DNA from: Lachnospiraceae bacterium
GTDB taxonomy: Bacteria; Bacillota; Clostridia; Lachnospirales; Lachnospiraceae
Reading direction: 5' to 3'
Length of the DNA stretch: 39,307 bases
Assembly (NCBI GenBank): GCA_021202635.1
Contig: JAJQCQ010000027.1
Coordinates: 23,951 to 63,257, forward strand
Shown: positions 16,510-24,949 of the stretch, piece by piece
How positions within the stretch are numbered: the stretch's first letter is position 1
How the letters are laid out: every line of letters starts with the position of its first letter
Notes under the pieces: model-generated
Databases searched by the model: none
Told to the model about the DNA's origin: nothing
Seen by the model: the letters and a program-made list of their open reading frames with translations, nothing else
Program-made: the position numbers and the translations under genes

Positions 16510-16538
16510 AGTATACCATGACATCGCCTTTGTTTCAA
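16510..16538 (-). promoter_or_regulatory. Promoter of the small membrane protein/deacetylase pair
   Basis: On the minus strand TTGAAA (16538-16533) and TATACT (16515-16510) are spaced 17 bp. The transcript would start near 16503, leaving a leader of about 105 bases. The leader contains an inverted repeat TATGCC...GGCATA. Confidence 0.65.
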
Positions 16539-16581
16539 CGACCCAATCCATCTTTTTTTATGAAGCAATCTTATTTTTCTC

Positions 16582-16666
16582 TTAACCGTTCAGAACAGGT
16601 TACCATCTGTGGCCTGCTGTTCTGAATATTTACCTATTTTTAATAACCGTTCAGAACAGCATCGAA
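16582..16666. mobile_element. Decayed MITE copy plus an extra left half
   Basis: A mini-element runs from TTAACCGTTCAGAACAG (16582) to CTGTTCTGAATATTTAC (16633), with an 18-base middle. Nine bases later a second left end, ATAACCGTTCAGAACAGC (16643 on), appears with no partner. No clean 8-bp duplication is seen; a 7/8 match (TTATTTTT against CTATTTTT) is offset by three bases. It sits in the 457-bp gap between the divergent genes at 16396 and 16854. The rest of that gap holds the two promoters and a leader. Confidence 0.6.
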
Positions 16667-16693
16667 ACTATACTAATCAGCAATTTTCCCCAC

Positions 16694-16722
16694 TTTACGA
16701 AATTCTCTTCCGATGATATACT
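16694..16722 (+). promoter_or_regulatory. Promoter of the DUF4364-fprA pair
   Basis: TTTACG (16694-16699) and TATACT (16717-16722) with a 17-bp spacer. The leader of about 125 bases contains a short inverted repeat ACGTTTTT/AAAATACGT near 16801-16820. No riboswitch was recognised. Confidence 0.55.
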
Positions 16723-16853
16723 TTCCTCGTATGGGTTGGTCGTGTTTTGACAGGCACAGTAAAACAGGACGGTTCATGCGGGAAACGGAGTTTCTGTCAC
16801 ACGTTTTTCCAAAATACGTATGACGCAATAACAATTTAGAGAGGTGGTTACTG

Positions 16854-17366
16854 ATGTCTGAACCGATTACGCTTTACAAGCTGATCATTCTGTATATGCT
16901 GGACAAAGCGGATTTTCCACTGACAGACGCGCAGATTTCTGATTTTATCCTCAATCAGGGCTATACTGACTACTTCACACTCCATTCTGTGCTTGGAGAC
17001 CTGGAGGATAGTCAGATGATCCAAAGTGAGACCATCCAGGATTGCGTATACTACTCGATAAAGGATGGCGGCACGGAGGCTCTGAAATATTTTCGCCACC
17101 GCATCTCGCCTTCCATCCGTCAGGAGGCGGACCGGTATATGTCCGAAAACAAAGTCCGGATGCGTGACGAGGTCTCCGTCCTCGCGGATTACTATAAGAC
17201 GACAAGCGGGGACTACGCCGTGCGCTGTCTGGTAAAAGAGAAGTTTTCCAACCCAATCGATCTGACCATTACGGTCGCGACGGAAAGTCAGGCGAAATCC
17301 GCCTGCCGCAGCTGGCGTGAACACAGCCAGCGCATTTATCAATTCATTATGGAGGAGTTATTATGA
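16854..17366 (+). CDS. DUF4364 family protein (winged-helix-like)
   Basis: A 170-residue protein starting SEPITLYKLIILYMLDKADFPLTDAQISDFIL, the conserved head of the DUF4364 family found in Clostridia. The N-terminal half (residues 5-75) reads as a winged helix: LTDAQISDFILNQGYTDYF followed by LHSVLGDLEDSQMIQSETIQDCVYYSIKDGGTEAL. The C-terminal half is a small alpha/beta domain. A transcriptional role is likely from the fold but has not been shown for the family as far as I know. The ATG at 16854 follows GAGAGGTGG. The stop overlaps the start of fprA (ATGA at 17363-17366), so both are co-translated and it may regulate or partner that gene. Confidence 0.85.
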   Translation: MSEPITLYKLIILYMLDKADFPLTDAQISDFILNQGYTDYFTLHSVLGDLEDSQMIQSETIQDCVYYSIKDGGTEALKYFRHRISPSIRQEADRYMSENKVRMRDEVSVLADYYKTTSGDYAVRCLVKEKFSNPIDLTITVATESQAKSACRSWREHSQRIYQFIMEELL

Positions 17367-18529
17367 AAGACATGTTTGTTTCTGACTCTGTCACCTATGT
17401 CGGTGTGGACGACACTACACTTGACCTGTTCGAGAGCCAGTACAGAATACCGTATGGTGTTTCTTACAACTCGTACATCATTTTTGATGAAAAAATTGCC
17501 GTCATGGACACGGTAGACCCGCGCGGCACAGAAGAATGGCTGGCAAATGTGCGCACAGCGCTCGGTAAACGGAAACCGGATTTTCTCGTTGTGCAGCACC
17601 TGGAACCAGATCATTCCGGCAGCATCCGCCGCTTCGTGGAGGAATACCCGGAAGTCACCCTTGTGGGGAACCAGAAGACCTTCCCTATGATCGAACAATT
17701 CTTTGATATAAAAGCCACAGCTGTAAAGACACTCACAGTCGCGGAGGGCGACACGCTCTCTCTCGGCAGCCATACGTTGCAGTTTTTCCTGGCTCCCTTC
17801 GTACACTGGCCGGAAGTCATGGTTACATATGAACAGACGGAGAAGCTTCTGTTTTCCGCAGATGGTTTCGGCACTTTTGGTGCGTTAAGCTCCGACATAG
17901 ACTGGATCACAGAGGCCAGACGCTACTACATCAATATCGTTGGAAAATACGGCGCACAGGTTCAGAATCTTTTAAAAAAGGCCTCTGGCCTTTCCATCGC
18001 AGCCATTCTCCCGCTTCATGGCCCGGTTTTGAAGGAAAATCTTGGCTATTACATCGACAAATACCTTACCTGGAGCAGTTATACGCCGGAAGAGGAGGGC
18101 ATCGTGATCGCTTACGCCTCCCTGCATGGCAACACTGCGAAAGCGGTACGCCGCTTAGAAGAGATTCTCAGGCAAAAGGGCGTGCAAAACGTAGCTGTCT
18201 TTGACTTAAACCGTGACGATATGTCCGTAGCTGTAGAATACGCATACCGCTATGACCGTCTTGTGCTTGCTTCTGTCACCTATGACGCTTCCCTTTTCCC
18301 GGCTATGGAAGACTTCCTGTACCACCTGAAGATCAAAAACTTCCAGAACCGCAAAGTAGGCTATATTCAGAACGGCACCTGGGCTCCTCCGGCTTCAGCC
18401 AGATTCATGAAAGCACAGATCGCCGAGATGAAGAATATCACAGAAGTCGAACCTGTCGTTACCATCCGTTCCGCGCTCAGCGCTGCGAACCTTACAGAGC
18501 TGGAAGCACTGGCCGACGCCCTGGTATAA
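17363..18529 (+). CDS. fprA: FprA-type flavodiiron protein
   Basis: A 388-residue cytosolic A-type flavoprotein: metallo-beta-lactamase-like diiron domain (1-245) plus flavodoxin domain (248-388). The diiron ligands are all present: H79, E81, D83 and H84 in HLEPDHSG, H148 in FVHWPE, D167 in FSADGFG and H219 in LPLHGPV. The FMN loop is IVIAYASLHGNTAKA. It should reduce O2 to water (or NO to N2O), protecting an anaerobe, with electrons from rubredoxin or F420-like donors depending on the lineage. GGAGGAG lies five bases before the ATG. It ends in front of a bidirectional terminator facing rpe. Confidence 0.94.
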   Translation: MKDMFVSDSVTYVGVDDTTLDLFESQYRIPYGVSYNSYIIFDEKIAVMDTVDPRGTEEWLANVRTALGKRKPDFLVVQHLEPDHSGSIRRFVEEYPEVTLVGNQKTFPMIEQFFDIKATAVKTLTVAEGDTLSLGSHTLQFFLAPFVHWPEVMVTYEQTEKLLFSADGFGTFGALSSDIDWITEARRYYINIVGKYGAQVQNLLKKASGLSIAAILPLHGPVLKENLGYYIDKYLTWSSYTPEEEGIVIAYASLHGNTAKAVRRLEEILRQKGVQNVAVFDLNRDDMSVAVEYAYRYDRLVLASVTYDASLFPAMEDFLYHLKIKNFQNRKVGYIQNGTWAPPASARFMKAQIAEMKNITEVEPVVTIRSALSAANLTELEALADALV

Positions 18530-18543
18530 TATTCTGGATTCCG

Positions 18544-18612
18544 GTCAACCATTCGAAACAGCACCGACCGGGGCAGGACGCAGATCTGCGGCGTGCTGTT
18601 CTGAATCTTTCC
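18544..18612. mobile_element. Decayed MITE copy downstream of fprA
   Basis: GTCAACCATTCGAAACAGCAC on the left and the inverse of GGAAAGATTCAGAACAGCAC on the right enclose a short middle with the hairpin CGCAGATCTGCG. Terminal GTAAC bases have drifted and no target duplication remains. The inner ends are the best preserved part. Confidence 0.55.
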
Positions 18613-18623
18613 TGTTTTGAAGC

Positions 18624-18651
18624 AAAAAGCAGCCCCTGCCGGCTGCTTTTT
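18624..18651. terminator. Bidirectional terminator between fprA and rpe
   Basis: AAAAAGCAGCC, a six-base loop and GGCTGCTTTTT form a GC-rich stem with A- and T-runs on both sides. It serves fprA (plus) and the long minus-strand operon ending with rpe. Confidence 0.88.
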
Positions 18652-18685
18652 GTTTCTCCGAATTCTGTTTTTCTGCCTGGAAGTG

Positions 18686-19363
18686 TTACTCGTATTCTTT
18701 ATATTCAGCCATCACTCCCAGCATCTTTTCCACATTTGCCGCACGGTCGCCGCCAAATACCGCAGAACCGGCCACACAGACATTCGCACCGGCCTCAAGA
18801 ACTGTCCGCAGAGTCTGATCATTAATGCCGCCATCCACCTCAATGTCAAGGGGAAGGCCGAGTTCGAGGGCCTTTTGGCGAAGTGTGCGGATTTTTCCGG
18901 TCATTTCCGGAATATAAGCCTGTCCGCCATAGCCCGGATTCACCGTCATGATCAAAACCATATCCAGATAGGGAAGGACATAATCCAGTACATTCAGCGG
19001 CGTAGCCGGATTGAGCGCGACTCCTGCGCGCAGACCGCGGCTTTTGATATCATGGAGGATTCGCTGCAGATGCTTTGCCGTCTCGGCATGCACCGTAATG
19101 CTGTCCGCACCGCAGGCAGCAAAATCCGCTATGTATTTTTCCGGCTCCGTGATCATCAGGTGAACGTCAAAAACACTGTCCGTCGCGCTGCGGATCGAGG
19201 AAATCACCGGCATGCCAAAAGAAATGCTCGGCACAAAGACTCCATCCATCACATCGATGTGCAGGTAACCGGCACCTGCTTTTGCTACTGTCTCCACTTC
19301 CTTGCCCAGATGTTTGAAATCAGCCGCCAGAATAGACGGCGCCAGTATGTTTTTTCGCTCCAT
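18686..19363 (-). CDS. rpe: Ribulose-phosphate 3-epimerase
   Basis: A 225-residue TIM-barrel enzyme that interconverts ribulose 5-phosphate and xylulose 5-phosphate in the pentose phosphate pathway. Motifs are LAPSILAADFKHLGKEVE, LHIDVMDGVFVPSISFG (metal and catalytic Asp), VFDVHLMITEP, ALNPATPLNVLDYVL, VNPGYGGQAYIPEM and LDIEVDGGINDQTL. GGGAG precedes the ATG by seven bases. It is the last gene of the housekeeping operon, as in Bacillus, but thiN does not follow. It is separated from rsgA by 299 bp filled with two MITE copies, so it may depend on read-through or on its own promoter. Confidence 0.96.
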   Translation of the reverse strand: MERKNILAPSILAADFKHLGKEVETVAKAGAGYLHIDVMDGVFVPSISFGMPVISSIRSATDSVFDVHLMITEPEKYIADFAACGADSITVHAETAKHLQRILHDIKSRGLRAGVALNPATPLNVLDYVLPYLDMVLIMTVNPGYGGQAYIPEMTGKIRTLRQKALELGLPLDIEVDGGINDQTLRTVLEAGANVCVAGSAVFGGDRAANVEKMLGVMAEYKEYE

Positions 19364-19394
19364 ATTTGTTCTCCCTGTATTGTATCCCTTTTGT

Positions 19395-19453
19395 GTGACA
19401 ATTCAGAACCGAAACGATGCGCAGACCAGCGGTCTGCCCTCCTGAATCATTCC
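19395..19453. mobile_element. Decayed MITE copy upstream of rpe
   Basis: GTGACAATTCAGAACC on the left pairs with the inverse of GGAATGATTCAGGAGG on the right, around a perfect hairpin GCAGACC-AGC-GGTCTGC. At about 59 bp it is short and its ends have drifted. Its right edge abuts the target duplication of the next copy. Confidence 0.5.
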
Positions 19454-19459
19454 TCATTT

Positions 19460-19635
19460 GTAACTATTCAGAACAGCAGGCCGCAGACCGCCTGCGATGC
19501 AGGCTATATGCCGCTAACGCGTCATATGTCTGTGGCTTGATGGGCGTTCCGCCCATCCCGAAATGAAAATACAGCCTTTAGCAGGTAAACCTGCACAGTC
19601 TGTCTTTTCATTTCGATGCTGTTCTGAACTGTTAC
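19460..19635. mobile_element. Intact IS66-type MITE, 176 bp, with 8-bp target duplication
   Basis: Left end GTAACTATTCAGAACAGCA and right end TGCTGTTCTGAACTGTTAC match as inverted repeats at 17 of 19 positions. Perfect 8-bp direct repeats CCTCATTT flank it at 19452-19459 and 19636-19643. The interior has hairpins GATGGGC-GTTCC-GCCCATC and CGAAATGAAAA against TTTTCATTTCG, with an inner GCAGGTAAACCTGC. No transposase frame fits in it. It accounts for most of the gap between rsgA and rpe. Confidence 0.85.
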
Positions 19636-19662
19636 CCTCATTTTATACCTGTCCGCTGCGCT

Positions 19663-20592
19663 TCAATACTTTCGCCTGTCCTTCAATTCCTTCGCCAGCA
19701 GCACGTAGCTCTCGTATCTGGCGTGATGAATTTCCCCTGCCTCTACGGCTTCTTTCACCGCACAGTCCGGCTCCTTCAGATGCATACAGCCCTGAAACCG
19801 GCAGCGTGTCTCATAAGGGGCAAATTCGTGAAAACAGTCTTTCAATTCTTCGTATTCGATGTCCTGTAAATATAAAGAACTGAAGCCGGGCGTATCCAGA
19901 AGATAACTGTTGCCAGGAGCCATCGTTTCTGAAGCATTTCTGACAGGTTCCCTTCCTGCGTAAGGCTTCAGCACCAAAAGCTCTGTATGCCGGGTCGTAT
20001 GCTTTCCCCGATCAATCTTCCGGCTGATCTCTCCGACCTCCATGTGTTCTGCCGACAAAAAACAATTCGTCAGCGAAGATTTGCCAACTCCGGAAGGCCC
20101 TGCCAATACGGTCGTCTTTGCCTCCAGAAGGGTGCGGATCGCATCCAGTCCTTCGCTCTGTGCGGCGCTGACAAATCGCACCTCACAGCCGCAGCCGCGA
20201 TAAATCCGCCCCAACTCCCGTGCCTGCTCCTCATCCGCCAGATCTGTTTTGTTAAAACAGATAATCACCGGAATCTCCTGGCGATTCATAAGGATCAGAA
20301 AACGATCCAGCAGGTTCAGATTTGGTTTGGGCTGCGTCAGAGCAAACACCACCATCGCCTGGTCAACATTGGCTGCGGCCGGACGAATCAGCATATTTTT
20401 CCGTGACAGCAGCCGGTCAACATTCCCCGTTTTTTCCTTTTCATCCAATATGGAAATCTCGACATTGTCGCCGACAAGGGGTTTCACCTTATCTTTCCGA
20501 AAAATTCCTTTCGCTCTGCACTCGTAAACCGCTCCATCTTCCGCGTGTACGTAGTAAAAACCGCCGACCCCTCTGATTATCTTTCCACGCAT
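19663..20592 (-). CDS. rsgA: Ribosome small-subunit GTPase RsgA
   Basis: A 309-residue circularly permuted GTPase that assists late 30S ribosome maturation. The order is an N-terminal OB-fold (GKIIRGVGGFYYVHAEDGAVYECRAKG), then G4 FNKTDL before G1 GPSGVGKSSL (about residue 170), G2/G3 GKHTTRHTE and DTPGFSSL. A C-terminal zinc knuckle follows (HEF, CRFQGCMHLKEPDC). The ATG at 20592 follows CGGAG by five bases. It lies 99 bp downstream of prkC in the operon, the usual Firmicutes neighbour. Confidence 0.96.
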   Translation of the reverse strand: MRGKIIRGVGGFYYVHAEDGAVYECRAKGIFRKDKVKPLVGDNVEISILDEKEKTGNVDRLLSRKNMLIRPAAANVDQAMVVFALTQPKPNLNLLDRFLILMNRQEIPVIICFNKTDLADEEQARELGRIYRGCGCEVRFVSAAQSEGLDAIRTLLEAKTTVLAGPSGVGKSSLTNCFLSAEHMEVGEISRKIDRGKHTTRHTELLVLKPYAGREPVRNASETMAPGNSYLLDTPGFSSLYLQDIEYEELKDCFHEFAPYETRCRFQGCMHLKEPDCAVKEAVEAGEIHHARYESYVLLAKELKDRRKY

Positions 20593-20691
20593 TCATTCTC
20601 CGTCGGATTTTCAATCCCGGCGGGAACCCCCGCCCCTGCAAGACCTCTTCCGCTCTCTTTATCAACCTGCCAGGCAGGACAACGCCTGTCC

Positions 20692-22962
20692 TTACGAGCT
20701 GACTTCGCTGAATGCAATCCCGGAATATTCAATCTTGCTGATTACCTCTCCTGTCTCCTCGTCGAGCAGATAGACATACGCTATTCCCGTGGACTCTCCA
20801 CTCGCGCCTTCCACCTGAAGCGTATAAGGAAACGTCGTCGTCCCCTCAAAAATCGTCGTCTCCGTACCATTCTGGTAAAGCGTAATCCGCACAGGCTGTC
20901 CTGTATATCCGGAAGGCGCCGTCAGAGAAGCATTGCACATCCAGGTGCCGCTTGTGGTCGTATCGGAAGAAGAGGACGTACTGCTGCTTTCCTCTATGGT
21001 AATATTGTCATCATCCGATGAGGTATCCGGTCCGGTGCTGATGTAAAGAGTAACCGTACTTCCCTTGGGAACCTGATTGTCCGTATCCTCCGCACTTGTA
21101 CGCGTCACCATGCCGGCACTGATCGTGTCGCTGGATTCATATGCATAAGCCGCAGTCAGACCGAGCATTTCCAGAGCTTCCTCCGCCCGTTCCACCGTAT
21201 ATCCGGTCAGATTCCACAGGGTCTTATATTCTGTAACCGTTTCCTCGCTCTCTTCCGTCTCCTCCGGTCCCTGGCTGACGTAAAGAGTAATCGTATCACC
21301 AGTACTTACCAGCTCCCCATATTCCGGATCCGTCGATATAATATATCCGCTTGCCACTGTGTCGCTGTACTGCGTCTGATCCACCGTGTATTTCAAGCCC
21401 TTTGTGATCAGAAGCGCCTGCGCCTGCGTGAGCGCCATATTACTGAGATTATCCAGCACAAATTCCGCTGAAGTCTCCGATTCTGTCTCAGACTCCGTCT
21501 GCTCCTCGGTCTCCGTCTCTGTCTCAGATTCAGAAGAAGTCTCTATCACTATGTTGTCCCCATCGGAAGCTGATTTTTTATTTCCTGAAAAATTCATCAG
21601 GCCAAACGCTTTTGCGAGAAGAACCAGAAAAACAATGCCGACGATCACCGCAATGATAATACCGCCCAGCGTCACTGCCTTCTCCAGCTTTGGATTCAGA
21701 TCGCTGTCCGTATCATGGTCTTTTTTTCTGCGTGCACGCGAATCTTCAAAAGACTCATCCAGCTCATAACCCTCTTCCTGATCATTGTTTTCCAGATCAT
21801 AGGCACCAGTTTCTCCATAGGAACCATCATAAGAGCCATAATAACCGGAATCAACCCCCGCATCCGTCCGATATCCCCCGCTCCAGCGGGTGCCGTCATA
21901 GGAACCGTCCATCGGCGAGACGTCCTGATACTGACTCTTCTGGTAATAACTGCCCGGCTGATAAGCACGGTTCTGTATCGATCCGGTCTCCTGTACATGC
22001 ATATTCGCCGCCGCACCCACATTCAGCGTCTCATCATAAGACGGCATGCGCTGCTCCGCCTTAATCTGTGCCATCTCTTCCTTCGACATCACAATCGTCT
22101 GGGAAGTCCGATCCGGCACCACCCAGGTCACAAAATCCCCTTCCGGATTGACCAGGGACTCCCGCAGGTCACGAATCAGCTCCGTCATATTCGGATAACG
22201 GCGATCTGCGCTTTTCTGCGTACATTTCAGGATAATCTGGTTTGTACTGTAAGGAATTTCCGGAAATTCTTCCTTCGGCCCATGCAATTCATCCTGTAAA
22301 TGATGCAGTGCGATCGCTACCGCCGTATCCCCGTCAAACGGCACATGACCGGTCAGCATTTCATACATCGTAATGCCAAGCGAATAAATATCGCTCTTCT
22401 CATCGCTGTACCCGCCCCGCGCCTGCTCCGGTGATGTATAATGTACGGACCCCATCATCGTAGACGTGATCGTATTCGTACTCGCTGCCCGCGCGATTCC
22501 GAAATCCGCCACCTTTACCTTTCCATCCGTGGAAATAATGATGTTCTGCGGCTTCACATCACGGTGAATAATCCCGTTATTGTGAGCAGCCTCCAGGCCG
22601 GCCGAAATCTGCAGCGCAATACTGGTCATCTCTCTTGCCGAGAGGTGCCCCTTACTTGCAATATACTCTTTCAGAGTAATGCCTTCCACCAGCTCCATCA
22701 CGATATAGTTGATTCCGGCTTCTTCCCCGACATCATAAATATTGACAATGTTCCCATGAGCCAGTCCAGCTGCTGCCTGTGCCTCTGCCCGGAATTTGGA
22801 GACAAGCACCTTGTCGTCCCGGAATTCATTTTTCAGCACCTTAACAGCCACAAAACGGTTCAGCTTATGATCCTTTGCCTTATAAACATCCGCCATCCCA
22901 CCGGAACCGATACGGGACATAATCTCATACCTGTTCTGTATAAATACTCCTGCACTTAACAT
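20692..22962 (-). CDS. prkC: PASTA-domain Ser/Thr protein kinase PrkC
   Basis: A 756-residue membrane kinase that senses cell-wall material and controls growth and division. The kinase domain (about 11-275) has the glycine loop RIGSGGMADVYKAK, Lys41 in VAVKVLK, HRDVKPQNI, DFGIARA and MGSVHYTSPEQARGGYSDEKSD. A Gly/Tyr/Ser-rich juxtamembrane stretch of about 100 residues follows, then one helix (LGGIIIAVIVGIVFLVLLAKA). Outside are an acidic Thr/Ser/Glu stalk, two PASTA domains (beginning near VLDNLSNMALTQAQ and LWNLTGYTVERAEE), a Ser/Thr linker and an extra C-terminal beta domain (LTAPSGYTGQPVRITLY). Two PASTA repeats are fewer than the three of Bacillus. GGGGAGAGGAT precedes the ATG. Stp, its phosphatase, lies 11 bp upstream. 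Confidence 0.96.
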   Translation of the reverse strand: MLSAGVFIQNRYEIMSRIGSGGMADVYKAKDHKLNRFVAVKVLKNEFRDDKVLVSKFRAEAQAAAGLAHGNIVNIYDVGEEAGINYIVMELVEGITLKEYIASKGHLSAREMTSIALQISAGLEAAHNNGIIHRDVKPQNIIISTDGKVKVADFGIARAASTNTITSTMMGSVHYTSPEQARGGYSDEKSDIYSLGITMYEMLTGHVPFDGDTAVAIALHHLQDELHGPKEEFPEIPYSTNQIILKCTQKSADRRYPNMTELIRDLRESLVNPEGDFVTWVVPDRTSQTIVMSKEEMAQIKAEQRMPSYDETLNVGAAANMHVQETGSIQNRAYQPGSYYQKSQYQDVSPMDGSYDGTRWSGGYRTDAGVDSGYYGSYDGSYGETGAYDLENNDQEEGYELDESFEDSRARRKKDHDTDSDLNPKLEKAVTLGGIIIAVIVGIVFLVLLAKAFGLMNFSGNKKSASDGDNIVIETSSESETETETEEQTESETESETSAEFVLDNLSNMALTQAQALLITKGLKYTVDQTQYSDTVASGYIISTDPEYGELVSTGDTITLYVSQGPEETEESEETVTEYKTLWNLTGYTVERAEEALEMLGLTAAYAYESSDTISAGMVTRTSAEDTDNQVPKGSTVTLYISTGPDTSSDDDNITIEESSSTSSSSDTTTSGTWMCNASLTAPSGYTGQPVRITLYQNGTETTIFEGTTTFPYTLQVEGASGESTGIAYVYLLDEETGEVISKIEYSGIAFSEVSS

Positions 22963-22973
22963 ATCCTCTCCCC

Positions 22974-23693
22974 TTAAACCTCAGCGAGAACCACAGAGAT
23001 ATTATCTTTCCCTCCGTTTTTGTTTGCCTCATTCACCAGATGCTGCGCCGCCTCCTTCGGTGAACGATATTTTTTGACAATCTGCAGAATCTCCGCATCC
23101 TCGACCATATTGGTAAGGCCGTCTGAGCAAAGCAGAATATGATCGCCCGGTTCCAGCTTCACATCGAAAAAATCAACCCGCACAGGCGATTTCACCCCAA
23201 TCGCCCTGGTGATAACATTCTTATCCGGATGCGTACGCGCGTCCTTGCGCTGCAGCTCCCCCATCCGTACCATCTCTTCCACCAGGGAATGATCCCTGGT
23301 AATCTGAGAAATCTCCTGATCCATCAGATACAGCCTGCTGTCACCAACATTCGCTACATACAGATATCCATCCTTAACCACTGCAGCCACCACGGTCGTC
23401 CCCATCCCCTCCAGGGTTTTATCCGTCGATGCTTTCTCAATCACCTGGTCATTCGCAAAATGAATCGCTTCTGAAAGAAGCGGGATCGGCCGTTTTTCCT
23501 GCGCCTGCCCCAGATACTCGATCATAGATTCCACCGTGTAGCGGGAAGCCAGATCTCCCGCATTGTGTCCCCCCATCCCGTCCGCAACAATCATCAGATT
23601 CGGAAGATTGCCGACCGGCTGATCCGAGGCATAGATAAAGTCCTGATTCGAATTTCGCCTCCTGCCAATGTCCGTGACACTGTAAACCTTCAT
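22974..23693 (-). CDS. stp: PP2C-type protein phosphatase Stp/PrpC
   Basis: A 239-residue metal-dependent phosphatase that reverses PrkC phosphorylation. The metal-binding PP2C motifs are complete: VTDIGRRRNSNQDF, VADGMGGHNAGDLAS, VANVGDSRLYL, LLCSDGLTNMV and GGKDNISVVLAEV. The start is preceded by AAAGGA. Gene order rlmN-stp-prkC is typical, but here 152 bp separate rlmN and stp and hold a duplicated segment. Confidence 0.96.
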   Translation of the reverse strand: MKVYSVTDIGRRRNSNQDFIYASDQPVGNLPNLMIVADGMGGHNAGDLASRYTVESMIEYLGQAQEKRPIPLLSEAIHFANDQVIEKASTDKTLEGMGTTVVAAVVKDGYLYVANVGDSRLYLMDQEISQITRDHSLVEEMVRMGELQRKDARTHPDKNVITRAIGVKSPVRVDFFDVKLEPGDHILLCSDGLTNMVEDAEILQIVKKYRSPKEAAQHLVNEANKNGGKDNISVVLAEV

Positions 23694-23716
23694 TGTGCAT
23701 GTCCTTTCTCTGTTGC

Positions 23717-23863
23717 CTGTGGTAAGAATATCCTGCCACCCACACGTAGCGCGATTTGTTGCGCCTGCTCCATTTACTGTGGTAAGGTCCCGCTTGCGGG
23801 GGATTCCTTACCACCTGCGCAGGCGCCATCGCGCGCAGCTCGATTTTATTGCGCCTGCTCCAT
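23717..23863. repeat. Duplication of the rlmN 3' end with hairpin
   Basis: Read on the minus strand, two modules (23863-23777, 87 bp, and 23773-23717, 57 bp) both begin ATGGAGCAGGCGCAA and end CTTACCACAG. The first module starts inside rlmN, encoding its last residues MEQAQ and the stop. The second is a diverged copy downstream in which the stop has changed to CAA. The first also contains a stem-loop (GTGGTAAGG against CCTTACCAC with an inner CCCGC-TTG-CGGGG, about 23779-23814), which may be a processing site or attenuator before stp. Confidence 0.65.
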
Positions 23864-24946
23864 ATACCCTTTGCGGAGCTGACCACAGGCGCCGCTGATA
23901 TCGCGCCCCATCTCTCTCCTAATAGTAACATTTATTCCGTATTTTTCAAGTTTATTTTTGAATGCAGTGATCACCCGCTGCTCTGATTGTACGTAATCCC
24001 TTTCTTTGATCGGGTTGACTGGTATCAGATTGATATGGCAGTTCATTCCCTCCAGAAGCTTCGCAAGCTGCTCTGCGTCTTTCGAGGTGTCATTCACCCC
24101 TCCGACCAGACTGTACTCAAATGTCATTCGCCGCCCGGTCTGTTCAAAATAATACCGGCAGGCCTCCAGCACGTCCTCCAGCTCATACCGGTACGCGACC
24201 GGCATCAGTGCTTTTCGTTTTTCCTGCGAAGAAGCATGCAGCGACAGCGCCAGCGTGATCTGAAGCCGTTCCTGTGCCAGGTCACGGATTTTTTCTACAA
24301 GTCCGCAGGTCGATACCGTAATATTTCTCTGGCTGATATGCAGGCCATTTTCGTCGGATAAAAGCCGGATAAAGCGAAGCAGATAATCGTAGTTATCCAG
24401 CGGCTCCCCGGTTCCCATGACCACAAGGTGTGAAACGCGCTCCCCGGTCAGCCGTTGGATGGCATAGACCTGGTCAAGCATTTCGGAAGGGAGAAGATTT
24501 CTCGTAAGTCCCCCGATGGTCGAAGCGCAAAAGCGGCAGCCCATCCGGCAGCCAACCTGAGAGGAGATACAGACGGAATTTCCAAAATGATAGCGCATCA
24601 AAACGCTCTCAATCACATTGCCATCGGAAAGTCCAAACAGATATTTCTCTGTTCCATCCACTGCTGAGACACGGCGTTCCACCAGCGTATGCGAAGTGTA
24701 TGTATACTCTCTGGCCAGCTTTTCCCGAAAGGTCTTCGGCAGATTCGTCATCTCATCATAATTGCGCGCCAGCTTCTGATGCATCCACTGGTAAAGCTGT
24801 TTCGCGCGAAATGGTTTTTCGCCAGACGCAATCACTTCCGCGGTAAGCTCCTCTAAGGTCAGGGACTTGATGTCTGTTTTCGTTTCCTGCGCCGCTGTCT
24901 CTGAACCGGCCGTTCCCGCCGCAGCCGCACCGGTCTTCTCTTTCAT
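23846..24946 (-). CDS. rlmN: Dual-specificity 23S rRNA/tRNA adenine-C2 methyltransferase RlmN
   Basis: A 366-residue radical SAM enzyme that methylates A2503 of 23S rRNA and A37 of some tRNAs. The [4Fe-4S] motif CRMGCRFCAST follows CISSQVG. Other family marks are MGTGEPLDNYDYLLRF, ISQRNITVSTCGLVEKI, LALSLHASSQEKR and FEYSLVGGVNDTSKDAEQL. The C-terminal catalytic Cys is in ISGACGQLRKGYMEQ. The first 25 residues are Ala/Gly/Glu/Thr-rich and variable, so an internal start is conceivable. The ATG lies three bases after the rsmB stop. Its 3' end has been duplicated downstream. Confidence 0.96.
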   Translation of the reverse strand: MKEKTGAAAAGTAGSETAAQETKTDIKSLTLEELTAEVIASGEKPFRAKQLYQWMHQKLARNYDEMTNLPKTFREKLAREYTYTSHTLVERRVSAVDGTEKYLFGLSDGNVIESVLMRYHFGNSVCISSQVGCRMGCRFCASTIGGLTRNLLPSEMLDQVYAIQRLTGERVSHLVVMGTGEPLDNYDYLLRFIRLLSDENGLHISQRNITVSTCGLVEKIRDLAQERLQITLALSLHASSQEKRKALMPVAYRYELEDVLEACRYYFEQTGRRMTFEYSLVGGVNDTSKDAEQLAKLLEGMNCHINLIPVNPIKERDYVQSEQRVITAFKNKLEKYGINVTIRREMGRDISGACGQLRKGYMEQAQ

Positions 24947-24949
24947 CGC

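Noticed and set aside
16723-16853. Riboswitch or T-box in the leader before the DUF4364 gene
   Set aside because: Only short inverted repeats are present. No conserved T-box, FMN or other riboswitch core was recognised.
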